Positions 10,558 to 23,383 of a stretch of 64,000 nucleotides of DNA are shown here, in pieces. Both the position numbers and the translations under genes were made by a program. Each line of letters opens with the position of its first letter. Within the stretch, counting starts at the first letter, position 1. The notes beneath the pieces were generated by a model, which saw only the letters and a program-made list of their open reading frames with translations, did not search any database and was not told where the DNA came from. The DNA comes from Psilocybe azurescens (taxonomy: Eukaryota > Basidiomycota > Agaricomycetes > Agaricales > Agrocybaceae): assembly GCA_023853785.1 (NCBI GenBank), contig JAJIRX010000032.1, forward strand, positions 62,001 through 126,000, in the 5' to 3' direction.

Positions 10558-12107
10558 CTACTCCATCCTTAATAGCTTCTCGTCTTCGATAACCGCCGCA
10601 GACTCTTCTTCCTTTTGGACAGCCGCCAGTAGCGCGTCAACGTTAGGCGAGACCACAAATTGCTTGTTGACTTCCCCCAAAACGGTGAGTTGTTTCTCTG
10701 CCTTATTGAGGTATACAGCTTGTTGCAAAAAGAGGGCTGGGTCGCGGCATTGACCTGAAGTAAGATTGTAAGGGTCCGTTCCAAATAGTGAACAGCACCG
10801 GACATACATCTAGTAGAATCCCATTAGCTAGTCGAATCTTGACTGCGCCACTTTTGTAGACTTCAAGTTGCCCAATGACACCGTCCAGTGGGGCAGCCTT
10901 GGCGGATTCCACCTCGGATGGGACAACAGATGCAGTTCTTGAAGAGCCTGGAGTTATATCTGGTTTGACGTCCGCGGCGAAGGACACTTTTTCCCTGTAG
11001 CATCAGGGACAGGCACCGGATCAACTTCCATTGCGGCCTCTTTCTTCGATGAGAATTCGGGGAAAGGAGATGGAAACTGGAAGAAGTAAAGACGATCTTC
11101 CCGCATTGCCTCATCCTTTCACAGCGTAAGAACTTAGGAATTAGGTGACAAATGTAGATGAATGTCTTACCGAGTCCATGTTGGTTTGGGTAGCAAAGTC
11201 TTCGATGATATCTTCCAATTCTTCTTCTTCTTCGCTTTCACTAAGGTTATCTGCATTGCCCGCGTCTGCCTCTCCAGTCACTGAGAATAAATTGTCAGAT
11301 CCGTGTGAACGAACTATCGGCGTATCACATACCAAGGTCCTCCACGGCCTCTTCTTTGTTGACTTTCTTCGCTTGCTGACGTTCTTTCCGTATACTTTCA
11401 GGGGCCATCCAATCCATCTGTCGCACGTTTTCCATGTCTATAATTTCGACACCTTCATCTGGATCAGAGTACATTTCCTCCTCATCCTTCACAGGACCAT
11501 TCTTCGCCGCCAAACCGAGGTCCTTTCGGAGCGAAGGGGTGCACTCTGTGACAGGTTGCCACCGAGATTGGACGAGCTCTCCGTTGATACAGTTGGCACA
11601 AAGTTTGAACGAGGAGTAGCTCTTCGTGAAGTACTTCCAGCTAAAGCGGGTCCCATTGCAAACGGCCCACTGGCAGTCATTTCAATCACCGGAGGCGCAC
11701 CCCTTCCCCGGCCACGCCCTCTGACATCTCCACGACCACGACCACGACCACGACCGCGTTCTGATGAAGCGGAGGGTATTACAGCCGCAGTGGGTTCCTA
11801 GAAATATATTGGAGCTACATCCAAAAGACAAGGCAATACTGCACAAACCGCTTTAACTTCTCTGAGGAGATGATGTAAAAATGCAAGACGATGAACGAAA
11901 CGGAGCAAATACGCACTCCTTCTTCCGTCGCTGAGGAAGGGTTGGAACAAACTTGAGTTTCTGGGTACCCTGCCGTGTCACATCACTCTGTTTTTTTTGC
12001 AAGGCTCCCAATAGCCTTTGGAGTACCTGTGCTGGACGATGGCTCTGGATAAGAGTGTAAATAGGGATAGGTTGTACAGAAAAGACAAGATGAATCTAAC
12101 CGGACAT
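10558..12107 (-). CDS. RPC53: RNA polymerase III subunit C53 (RPC4)
   Basis: Subunit of the Pol III TFIIF-like C53/C37 pair, acting in initiation and termination on tRNA and 5S genes. A seven-nt first exon (ATG TCC G) at 12107-12101 joins through a GTTAGA intron to EPSSSTGTPKAIGSLAKK, then TQKLKFVPTLPQRRKKE, an Arg/Gly-rich basic stretch (RGRGRGRGRG), acidic segments, and the conserved C-terminal domain DGVIGQLEVYKSGAVKIRLA. The end is VEALL-like: NVDALLAAVQKEEESAAVIE. The frame must lose one base in the T run 11991-11998. The gene diverges from HPT1 across 110 bp. Confidence 0.9.
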
Positions 12108-12217
12108 GCTTCAAAGTCGGGATCAAAAAGTGGCAAGTCACATGTTTGTTTACTGGGAAACCAAACATTTTCCATCACCTTCATCTATCTTTACCTTCTA
12201 ATACTACTATCCTAGCC
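12108..12217. promoter_or_regulatory. bidirectional promoter, RPC53 / HPT1
   Basis: Only 110 bp separate the two divergent start codons, so both promoters must share this interval or overlap the transcribed parts. It is AT- and pyrimidine-rich on the HPT1 side, with no clear TATA box. Confidence 0.55.
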
Positions 12218-13341
12218 ATGGCTGACCAAATCAAATACTGGCATGTCACCTACAACGACATTCACAATCTCATTCGTAAATCTACGCCACAAATTGCCAA
12301 GGAGTTCAACCCCGATCTGCTAATTGCTATCGGTTCGTGCTACAACACGCTATATCCTTATCTCTTTTAAAGTAAATCTTCATGTATAGGTGGAGGGTGA
12401 GGCAAAAAGACTCCTACTCGTATTGGGCCCCAACTAAAGATACACCCGACACAGTGGATTCTTCCCCGCCCGCGTTATGGTGCGTTGTGAACATTTTGAT
12501 CATTTTCACGCGCTGATACATCCGTTTCTAGCGAACGTTTTTGCGTGAACAGACAACAAACAAGACTCTGCAAATTCAAGCCATTGGTCTATCACTCTAC
12601 GAGCCCGTAGAGGGTGCTACCGCTGAGCAATTGGGCAACGAAGTCATCCGTACACAATGGCTGTGCGTAATCCCTGGCGTTATCTACCGACATAACTATG
12701 TCACTCAGTTCCGTTATAATTTAGTGGTCCTGAATCAGGAAAAATGCTGTTGGGAAAGCACAATCTGATTGTTGTATGTCCTCTATTTTCTTTAATCCGC
12801 ATAGGTACTCATGGAAAATTTCTTTAAAGGACGAAGTCGACGATACCCGCAAAACCCTCCAGTTTGTTCATGTACATTCTTTTTTTACACCCTTCGCTCA
12901 TGAGCATATTTATAGCTATGCGCTATCTGAGTTGCAGAAAGATGTCGAGACAGAGTTGCTGAACTACCCGGAAAGCGAACGGGAAGCTCTGCGCGCCAAG
13001 ACGCAATTCGGCATCTTCGTCGTCCACAACAAGCTGAAGCCCAAATTGGCTGAACTGCCTTCAGGAACACCGTATGCTAATTTCTGTGGCCTTGCCCCGT
13101 GATACACATTGCTCATCTTGATTAAAGATATTTTGCTGGCGATAATGTTGAGGATCTTTGGTACGCACTCTTGCTCATGCATTGACTATGAGATCTGATT
13201 TCACTACTAGGCTCAACTATCCATGGGAAGCCACGTACGCAATCCGGAATGATTATAAATCCCTCTGACTTAATTGGCATCTAATTCAGAATCATTGAAG
13301 AGCACGACGCGCGTGCATCGTCGGACAAAAAATCGCTCTGA
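12218..13341 (+). CDS. HPT1: hypoxanthine-guanine phosphoribosyltransferase
   Basis: Purine salvage enzyme converting hypoxanthine or guanine plus PRPP into IMP or GMP. Reading starts at ADQIKYWHVTYNDIHNLI; the glycine-rich PPi loop GGGFFPARVM, RTFLREQ, the EPVEGATAEQLGNEVIRTQW block, and the PRPP-binding motif VDEVDDTRKTLHYALSELQ follow, then QFGIFVVHNKLKPKLAELP and NYPWEA. All catalytic parts are present. The gene has about nine short exons: 12390-12396 (7 nt), 12455-12479, 12532-12662, 12725-12773, 12830-12861 and 12916-13071 are certain enough to list. The 7-nt exon supplies part of the glycine loop. No frame break is needed. It matches the yeast HPT1 subgroup rather than mammalian HPRT. 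Confidence 0.93.
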
Positions 13342-13751
13342 TCTATGTATTATATAAATTATTTATCACTGTTATCCATAAGTACGTCCTATTTATGCAG
13401 GAGAAACTACGTGTGCTGATTTCCCTCCCCTCAGAGATACATTTATGTAGAAGAGACTTTCAACATGAGCTTGAATACACTGTCGCTAGACAACAATGAC
13501 TACCTAAATGATGTAAACAAAGCATATTCTTACAGAAATCTGGACGCAATTCAAAGTTTATTGGATTGGAATAAAATAGGCAGTGTATTTTTTTCTTCCT
13601 GTGAATTTATTATTTAAAACAGGTGGCTCGTGCACGAGCGCTTACGTTGAGCATCGTGGGTATAGTTGACGTACTGCGGGCAACGCCGTTCATGGATTCT
13701 TCTCGCGATAAGGTATCTGTTGAACTCTGACCTGTTCCACGACCAGTGGCA
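13342..13751. other. intergenic, HPT1 to helicase-AAA gene
   Basis: About 410 bp with no supported coding sequence. The first part is AT-rich and probably the HPT1 3' end. A small 5' exon of the next gene could lie near 13690, but no junction fits the frame cleanly. Confidence 0.4.
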
Positions 13752-16700
13752 ATGGAACGTCCTGCGAGGCTCAACAAGCTTTTCTCTGACATACTTTCTG
13801 GAAAAGTCGTAGTTACCCCAAGAAACGGAGCTACCTTCCTCGAGGCTCTATATGGCCAGCCCAGTCCTGCGGAAACCATGGTGAAGCTGGTAGGGAGCGA
13901 CGGAGGGTTGAATACCCTAAAAACCGCTATACGATATGATTTAACAGCTACATTCATGAATAAACATGCATCTGCAATCCTCCAGTATCTTCAAAGCCCA
14001 GAATTGAAACACATCAACAACGGTGACTTCCTTGATGGCATACTGCTTGAGATCGTCGATCCTCCCATCTTCTGGGTCGAATTCCGGAAGGCATTTCTCA
14101 GCCACGAATTGGACAGCACCGCGGTAGCGTCATTTGGATGGCTTTTGCTCCACCTATGCAGGCTCCCGTTAGACCAAGCGGCTAAATATCGAGAAGACAA
14201 GGAGATGCCTACCATGCTCAACAACCTCCTTTCGTCACCAATCTCAAATATCAAAGCATATGGGGTCAAAATCGAGGAAGCTCTGAGTGTCTCCTTACCC
14301 GATCGGGACACAAACAGCACAAGCTGTTCTGGGGCAGGCGGAAGGCATGATAACGATTTCACCGATTTCAGGAAAATCGCTATACTTCCCACAAATGGAG
14401 AGATGCTGTCCAAGGAGGTCCCATTTATGCGGCCGTCGTCTGTGCTGGAAGATCCAGAAACGATGGTTACCCGGGTGGCTACCCACTTAGACAATCAATT
14501 CCGACTTCTTCGCGAAGACATGATGTACGAGATGAGGGAAGAAATGCAAATCGCATTAGGCACGAAGAAAGGTCGTCACCGAGGAGTGAAAATCAAAGGA
14601 CTTCGACTGAAGGAGTTGGAGTTTGGAACGGATAGAAAACCTACGAAGTGGTGTTTGGTTCTGGCTTGTGAAGAAGATTTCCCAGAAATGAAGAAGCTAG
14701 AGAAACCGAAGGAGAGAAAAGACTATCTGAACAATAAACGTCAGTTCTTCAAACATCAGTCGCTGGCCTGCCTTCTAGTTGACAAGGAAATCATCGCATT
14801 TCCTTGCATCTATCGGGATGAAGAGCGTCTGGCAAAGAAGCCACCGGAGATCGTACTCCAATTTGAGGATGCGGAGAGCACCCAGAATGCTCTGCGCCGA
14901 CTCAAGATGGAGGACAATGTCGCTCTCATCCAGATCGACACGGCTACCTTTGCGTATGAACCGATTCTAAAAGGACTCCAACAGGCCAAGACACTTCCGT
15001 TATCGTTTGAACTATTGCTCTGGAAGAAGGACGATCACTTAGAAGAGATATCAGAGCCCCCTTCCTTTGTGGAGACCTTGCGCATCAACTCTCAAACAAA
15101 TTTGAAAGATATCTTGAACACTACAAACGACATCAGACTTGACAACTCACAGGCAAGGTCGCTTATTTCCGGTTTGACCCAAAAGGTGTCTCTGATTCAA
15201 GGTCCTCCTGGTATGTCATCTTGCGTCATTGCGTCATAAAAGTCATATTTTATCTCTTTACTAGGTACCGGAAAGTCATTCATTGGTGGTCTAATAGCAA
15301 AATCTATCCACGATCTCACTAAGAGAACTATACTTGTTGTCTGCTACACCAATCATGCGTTGGACGACATTCTGACGAGCCTCTTAGACATCGGCATTCC
15401 GGAAGAAAGTATGTTACGTCTAGGCGGCAAATCTACACCCAAGACAGAGGCGTTGACCATGCAGAGGCAAGGTCGTTCGGGGCGCAGTCCCACTGAATGG
15501 AACCTTATCGATGGATTGAAAGGACAAATTCATACTCTGCGTGGTAACGTCGAATCATCGTTCAACCAATACATGTCGAAGGCTTCATTCTTTAGTATTC
15601 TTAACTATCTTGAAATTGAAGACCCAGAGTATTTTGATGCTTTTATCGTACCGGAACAAGACGATGGGATGGAAGTGGCTGGCAGACAGGGAAAGGCTGT
15701 GCAGCCAGATTATCTCATCGAACGATGGTCTCAGGGGAAAGGCCCTGGGCCGGCTTTCGGATCTTTGCTTGCATCTTCAAGCGTAAAGGCAATATGGGAC
15801 CTCCCTTCTCCCAGACGGGAAGCCCTTATATGTCGCTGGCGAGATGCCTTGCTTGAGGAAGCGATACAAGACCTTTCTATCAATGCAAAGGAGTACAATC
15901 GGTGCTATGAAAGGCTTAATCGCGCCTTCAGCACTGATATAGCAAATGTCCTTCGCAGCAAGCGAATTGTTGGATGCACGACTACGGCAGCTGCAAAATA
16001 CCGGGAAGAGATACAGACTTTTAATCCGGACGTCTTATTGGTCGAGGAGGCTGGAGAAATTTTGGAAAGCCATGTTTTGACTTCACTTGGTCCAGAGACC
16101 TCACAGATGATATTGATCGGTGACCACAAGTAGGTTTTCTCCCTCATTTAGACTATGTAAAGCTCAATTCTTATTGATTGATCATAGACAACTGCGACCA
16201 AAGGTCAACAATTATCTCCTAACTGTCGAAAATGGAAAGGGCTATGACCTTAATCGCTCTCTTTTCGAACGACTGATCCTGAAGGACTATCCACATGAAA
16301 GTCTTTCCCAGCAACATCGTATGCGTCCAGAAATATCTGCTCTCATTCGTCGTCTCACCTATCCGGAACTGGTTGACGCTCCGAAGACCTTGAACCGTCC
16401 CAATTTATTAGGTGTTCGGGACAACATTGTTTTCATCCAGCATGAACATCCAGAGGACAATAATAATGCTTTGGCCGATAAGAATGACATGGCGTCGACC
16501 TCTTCCAAACAAAACTCGTATGAAGCGTATATGATCTTGAAGATCGTCAAATATCTGGCCCAGCAAGGATATGGTACCGATGAATTAGTCATACTTACAC
16601 CTTATCTTGGTCAACTTCAGAAACTTCGCGAACTCTTAAAGAAGGATAATGACCCAGTCCTGAACGATTTGGATAATTATGAATTAATTAAAGCTGGGTT

Positions 16701-19700
16701 AATCGACCCTACGACAGTTCACCGAGACAAGAAACAAATCCGGCTGGCTACGATTGGTGAGTATAATAAATTCGAGACATGATTTATCGTGCTAAGTTGG
16801 TGAAAATTCAGACAATTACCAAGGAGAAGAGAGCGATGTTGTCATTGTTTCTTTGACGAGAAGTAATCCCAAATGTGATATAGGCTTCATGTTCTCTCCA
16901 GAGAGGCTGAATGTCCTGTTGTCTCGTGCTCGCAATTCTCTGGTCATGCTAGGCAACATAAACACATTCAAGAATGCTCGGAAAGGAAAACAACTGTGGC
17001 AGACGCTCTTCGACTTGCTTGCAAATGGTAATCATCTATATAAAGGTCTTCCAGTCAAATGTGAAAGGCATACTGGCACGATATCGACTCTCTCCGAACC
17101 AGAAGATTTTGATACACACTGTCCGGATGGTGGCTGCTCTCAACCATGGTGAGTTGTAAAATATTCTTATTTATTGTTGGCGTCATACCCTGACTAAACT
17201 TCATTTATGTGTGATAATTAGCCAGATCTTACTTTCGTGCAACTTGCATACTTGTCCTTCAATGTGTCACCAGTTAGCCGATCACTCAAAAGTTTTATGT
17301 GAAGAAAAATGACTTTCAATTGCCCTAACGGACATACGCAAACTTGGCCATGCCACAAAGGTCCTCCCAAGGATTGCGACAAATGCGAGCGCGCAAAGAA
17401 GCTTGCGAAGAAGAAACAACAGCAAGAATCAGAGGCGCAGATGCGACGAGAGATGGAGGAAAAGGCGCATCTTGAGAAAATGGATGCCCTGAATGCCCAA
17501 ATTGAATCAGAGAGACGTGCACAAGAGGAAAGCCGTTTAGCAGCGGAACGTGCCAATGCCATCTTCCAGAAACAAAATGATCTAGCGTCTGCGAAGGCAA
17601 GCAGGGATGCTCATGGTCCGCGAACAACTCCTGCCGGCACAGCATCGTCTCACACCTCCCACAATCCTCACGCTAATGAACCGTCCCCGCAATCTGTGCC
17701 GAAGTCAATGGATGGTGGCATTCCGGGTGGTGGCATTCCGGGTGGTGGCAATCCAAGTGCCGCCCCAGAACAACCATCAAGCCAGAACCCTCAGCCTTCG
17801 TTACTGAACAAACTTACTTCCGTATTCAAATCTTTCTCTGCTCCGAAATCATCTTCTCAACATACACCGACATCCAAACCTTTCACGAATATCATTGAAA
17901 CACCCTCTCAAAAGGAGTGGAAGCGACAAAAGTCAATGGAGGGTGTTCAAAACAATGCTATTGATGAAATCATGGACATGATTGGGCTCGAAACCGTCAA
18001 AGAAAGGGTTCTTGGAATCAAGGCAAAAATAGACACGAACTTACGACAAAATGCGAGCCTCAAGCATGAAAGATTCAACGTGGTCCTTCTCGGAAACCCA
18101 GGGACAGGTATGTCATATTCTGGGATGACCTTATCACTGCTGTCGATTGAGCTAAAATGCATTCATTAGGTAAAACTACAGTTGCCCGACATTACGCCAA
18201 ATTTCTATCAAACGTCAAAGCGATCCCAGGATCTACTTTCGAGGAAACGACGGGAGCCAGATTGGCTCAAAATGGGGTCGGCGAAGCTGAAAAACTTGTT
18301 GAAGGCGTGATCAAAGCCGGCGGAGGTGCCATTTTCATTGACGAAGCCTATCAACTTACCAGCGGCAATAGCCATGGTGGCCCCGCCGTTCTTGATTTCC
18401 TTCTTGCAGAAATGGAGAACAGAGTTGGAACGGTTGTTTTTATATTGGCCGGTTACAACAAGGAAATGGAAAAGTTCTTCGAACATAATCCCGGTCTCAA
18501 GAGTCGTGTGCCTTACCAGTTTCACTTCGCCGATTATAAAGATGAAGAGTTCATGTCGATGTTTGAGAGTCTTCTCAAAAAAACTTATGCTGGACGCATG
18601 AAGGTGGACGGTGGAGTCAACGGATTATTTGGGCGCATTATGATTCGACGTCTGGGACGGCGTCGAGGACACCCCGGATTTGGCAATGCTCGCGATCTAC
18701 AAACCGTCTTCTCTCACATCAGGGAGCGACAAGCTGTCAGGTTGACCAAGGAACGTAAGGAGGGTTTACTTGCAGAGGATTTCTTCCTAACCCGAGAAGA
18801 CCTTATCGGAACGGATCCGTCAAAAATTATCCAGGATAGCAAGGAATGGATCACGTTGCAGGGCATGACCGGTCTGAAGGCTGTCAAAGATTCAGTCAGA
18901 AGTCTTTTTAGTTTGATCGAGGAGAATTTCCAACGGGAGTTACTTGAGCAGGAGGTTTTGGACGTTTCGCTCAACAGGGTATTCCTTGGGTCTCCTGGTA
19001 CTGGGAAGACTACAGTTGCAAAGTTGTATGGAAAAATTCTGGCCGATATAGGGCTTCTAAGCAATGGAGAAGGTATTTATTCGCCGATCATACTCATCGT
19101 AAGATAATCGCAAACTAACCGATGCATATCTAGTTGTGACAAAAACCCTTCTGATTTTGTTGGTGCTGTGTTAGGAGCATCTGAAGCTCAGACAAAAGCA
19201 ATTCTTGCTAACACTGTTGGAAAAGTCTTGATTATCGACGAGGTTAGTTGATTGTTCAGTTGGTTGCAAATCTTTCTCAGCGTATATGTAAGGCATACAT
19301 GCTCTACGGAGGTGGAGGCAGTGGCACTTCTGGATCCAATCAATTCAAAACTTCGGTCATCGATACCATCGTCGCGGAAGTGCAAAGTGTTCCTGGTGAA
19401 GACCGATGTGTAATACTGGTCGGATATAAAGAACAAATGATGGATATGTTCCAGGTATTTACTCACCCCATTTCTTCTTCGTATGCCTTGCCTGACCTTA
19501 ACATTCAAGCATGTCAATCCTGGGTTATCGAGACGTTTCAAGATCGAAGATGCCTTCTATTTCGAGGACTTCAATGACACCGAATTACTCGAGATCTTTG
19601 AAATGAAGTTAAGACAACAAGATCTCGATGCAACAGATCATGCCAAAAAATTGCCATTGGGCGTTTGAGCCGGCTGAGGAATCGTCCTAATTTCGGAAAT

Positions 19701-21661
19701 GCGGGCGAGGTGGATAACGTCATCACACGAGCGAAGACTTTCGCAGTGGCACGAAGAGCACGACTTCCACCATCTGAAAGGCTGCCAGTCATTATTTTTG
19801 AGGCCGAAGACATCGATCCGGATTGGAACCGAAGCGCCAATGCAGCTGCAGACCTTGTCAAACTTTTCAGCGACATCGTTGGCTGTGAGGACATCGTCAA
19901 GAGGCTTCAAAACTATCAAGAACTTGTTGAAATTTGCAAAATACAAGATCGGGATCCACGAGAGCTGATCCCCACAAACTTTGTATTTACTGGTCCTCCT
20001 GGTAAGTCGAACATGACAATATGTAGTCTATTCATTCGTTTATCTGCCCACAGGGACAGGAAAGACAACGGTTGCACGCAAAATTGGCCAGGTTTTCTAT
20101 AACATGGGGTTACTAGCGTCTGGAGAGGTAGAAGAATGTTCTGCTTCAGACCTCGTTGGACAATATGTTGGACAAACTGGGCCAAAGACCAAAGAGCTTT
20201 TCAAGAAGGCTCTAGGCAAAGTGCTCTTCATCGACGAGGCATACCGCCTGAGTACCGGCCAGTTTGCTCAGGAGGCGATCGACGAACTCGTCGGACTGCT
20301 GACACACCCCGATTTCAAGGGAAAACTCATAGTCATTTTGGCTGGCTACGAGAAAGACATGAACCAACTCATGTCTGTAAACTCGGGACTATCCAGTCGC
20401 TTCCCAGACCAGGTTGTCTTTCTCAACATGGATGCCAAAGACTGCTTAAAAGTTATCAGCAAAGAGTTGCAGAAGAAAAACATTCAGACCGACGGATGGG
20501 ATGGCGACGAGTCTTCTGCCGTCAACATCGAAATGAAAGAGATCATTCGCGATATGTCGGAGCTAGATGATTGGGGTAACGCGCGGGATATGATTACTGT
20601 ATCAAAAGAGATGGTCAACCAAGCCTTAATGTCCACAAAGCATGCCAACCCCAATTTGGCGCCTATACTTTCAGGAGACGATGCTCTATCTGTGATGAAG
20701 AGAATTCTTTCTGATAGGCAAAGGAGATCCAGGATTCCGAGCAAACCCCGCCGCTCTGCGCCTAATTTACCCCAACAGACATTCACTCCCGATCCTCCGC
20801 CAGCTCCTTCCCTGGGAACAACCACTACCACAAGCACCGAGCCAACCTCTTCTAGAACAGATGGCAGGGCTCAAGCGCGCGGTCGTAATGCACCGCCACC
20901 ACGCAGTCGTGGTGTTCCACAGGGTGAACGTGGTCGACGCGGAGGACGTGGAGGTTCTGGTAATCATTCCCAACCGTCCTCACCGAATAGCTCATCGCCG
21001 CTCACGCCGTCTCCTTCGATGCAAACAACGAACACCGATCCTTCTCGATCAGAGATACAAGACAATGCACGTAATTCACCATCAAACCGACATCAAAATC
21101 GGGGTGGTGCTCGGCGCGGAGGACGCAGTACCGTTACTCAGGGGGAGCAACAACAGTCCTCGAGAACCTAGGCAGGGCGATAACCGGCAAGGACCAACCC
21201 CGCGTGATCCTGGCGTTTCTGATGACTTATGGAGGCTATTGGCCATAGCAAAACGAGTATCTGCTGATATCGAAAGGGAGGCTAGGAATCGAATCCAAGA
21301 AATGGAAAGAAGGGCGGACGAAGAGAGGAAGGAGGAAGAAAGACAGAAGAAGATAGCTGCCGACTTGCAAAGAGCTGAAGCTGCAGCAAGAGAAGCTTCC
21401 GAAAGGGCCGAACTGCAACGCCAAAGAGAAGAGGCGCGACTGAAGGCACTAGCAGCACGTGCGGCGAAAGAAAAGGCGGAGGCCGAAGCTCGTGCAAAGA
21501 GGGAAGCGGAGAGGCAACGACGAGAGAAGGAAGCAAAGGCGCAACAAAAATTGCGGGAAATGGGTGTGTGCGTTGCTGGTTATCAGTGGATCAAGATGGG
21601 TTCAGGATATCGATGTGCAGGAGGATATCATTTCGTCTCAGACAGCCAGCTAGGATTGTAG
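13752..21661 (+). CDS. ZNFX1-like SF1 helicase fused to NF-X1 finger and three CbbX-type AAA modules
   Basis: One gene of about 7.9 kb and more than 2,300 codons. Residues 1-470 are a conserved N-terminal region. The SF1 helicase has GPPGTGKSFIGG, VVCYTNHALDDIL, LLVEEAGEI, LIGDHKQLRP, SQQHRMRPEI, DNYQGEESDVVIVSLTRS and ERLNVLLSRARNSLVMLGN. A Cys-rich NF-X1-type zone (about 17090-17390; NCPNGHTQTWPCHKGPPKDC) leads into a coiled coil and a Pro/Ser linker. Three AAA modules follow, each with Walker A and B: GNPGTGKTT and FIDEAYQL; GSPGTGKTT and IIDEAYML; GPPGTGKTT and FIDEAYRL. An RG-rich linker, a second long coiled coil and a GYRCAGGYHFVSD end close it. Frame breaks at A runs 17305-17309, 19141-19145 and 19645-19650 (base missing) and G run 21141-21145 (base extra) must be bridged. 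The first lies inside the zinc finger, so the two halves are one protein. ZNFX1 relatives act in RNA silencing; here that is inference. Confidence 0.85.
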
Positions 21662-21877
21662 TCGAAATATATATATCGTGTACTGTAGCGTGTAAAAAAA
21701 GATGGCGGTTATGAACAAGAGAAATTTAGCCGCGGAAGTGAATTCGAATATTTCACAGGCTCACACCTTTTATCTCCTTGCAGCTCCCAGGCAGTGAGCT
21801 CCCGTCCCACATCCCTATCCTTACTTTCTACGTACCATCCTAGACCACTCTTAGACTCCCTTGTCACCTGTACATCT

Positions 21878-23137
21878 ATGGCGGACGAAATTGACTATGA
21901 AGGTTTGCCCTCAAATGCTGGTCTCGGTGTAAGTCACCATGTTATATTGGTCTTTCCCCTCCAGCGCCAGTCTTGACGCGCCCAATTTTTTCTCTAGGTC
22001 AATATGCTGGCAGGCGCACTCGTAAGACAGTTTTTCAGTCACCCATAAACAATATTGAATAAAAGGCACGATAGGCTGGCATTTCCGAGCATGCTGTGAT
22101 GTTCCCGATAGACAGTATCAAAGTGATTCTATCATGTCTAGGATGCGATTGTCATGCTGACTTCTCGCATGAAGACACGGATGCAGGTCTTTGCCACATC
22201 ACCACTGGCTGTATACAGTGGCGTTGGCAATGCCTTCACCAGGATCGCCTCCACCGAAGGAGTTCGTGCCCTCTGGAGAGGTGTTTCATCCGTCATTCTC
22301 GGTGCCGGTCCCGCCCACGCAGTGCATTTCGGGACACTGGAGGCGGTCAAGGAGCTATGTGGAGGCAATGAGGCTGGGAATCAGTGGTTGGCTACATGTG
22401 CGTCCACTCTTCCCTCCGTCGTAGGACAATTTTTTGTCCGAAACCAAAACTCACAACTCCGCAGCATTGGCAGGAGCCTCAGGTACGATAGCAGCCGACG
22501 CATTCATGAACCCCTTCGATGGTAAGTATGAAGCTTTTTTCATTTTTTTTTTCAATTATGTCGTAACTTAAACGTTGTTTTTTTTAGTGGTCAAGCAAAG
22601 AATGCAAGTTCACAAGTCGGAATTCCGGTCTGTATGGGTTTGTGCTCGCTCGGTCTATCGAGCAGAGGGCATCGGCGCATTTTACGTCTCATATCCCACG
22701 ACACTAGCCATTACGATCCCCTTCAACGCCATCCAATACACTGTCTATGACCATCTCAAAAAGTTCATGAACCCCCGGAATGAATACTCTCCACAATCCC
22801 ACATAGTTGCAGGAGGAATTGCTGGAGCTGTTGCTGCCGCCGTGACTACGCCGCTCGACGTGGCCAAGACGATTCTGCAAACACGAGGAGCATCCACCGA
22901 AGCCGATATTCGCAATGTCAAGGGCATGACCGATGCTTTCAAAGTGATTTGGGCGAGGGACGGGCTCAAGGGTTTCGGGAGAGGGTTGACGCCAAGAGTA
23001 TTAACTATAATGCCAAGTTCCGCGCTATGCTGGATGTCTTACGAATTCTTCAGTTCGTGTCTCATGCTCCTCTTCTCTATTCTTGTGTGACTGAACAACT
23101 GTTCCGTTTTACAGAGGCGGCCATCCGATCTGATTAA
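21878..23137 (+). CDS. MRS3: mitoferrin, mitochondrial iron carrier
   Basis: Mitochondrial carrier family member importing ferrous iron across the inner membrane for heme and Fe-S synthesis. The product opens MADEIDYEGLPSNAGLG and shows three carrier repeats: AGISEHAVMFPIDSIKTRMQ, then AFMNPFDVVKQRMQVHKS, then VTTPLDVAKTILQTRG. The first signature with GISEH before FPIDSIKTRMQ is characteristic of MRS3/MRS4. About eight exons; the last is short, entered through a GTTCGT donor, and ends KAAIRSD. No frame break is needed. It lies downstream of the helicase-AAA gene on the same strand with a gap of about 215 bp. Confidence 0.92.
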
Positions 23138-23383
23138 TAGAAGACAGATTTTATGACGCTCTGAGGGATATTACGGCATATCTAATTATCATTGCTATAC
23201 CAACTCTCGTCAAAATGTTTTATCTTCGTAGTATAGTAGTACATAGTTAGTATATATTGCACGCACACTACAGCACACCGACGCTAATATTCGAGTTCGA
23301 CTTAGATTCGCGCCCACGTGATGGACATCCTAAAGTTCACGTCCCACTCTTAGAAATGTTTCTTACTTGAATTTGTAGATAGT

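Noticed and set aside
11145..11801. 218-codon open frame on + opposite RPC53
   Set aside because: It is antisense to Glu- and Arg/Gly-rich RPC53 coding sequence, has no domain and spans that gene's intron positions.
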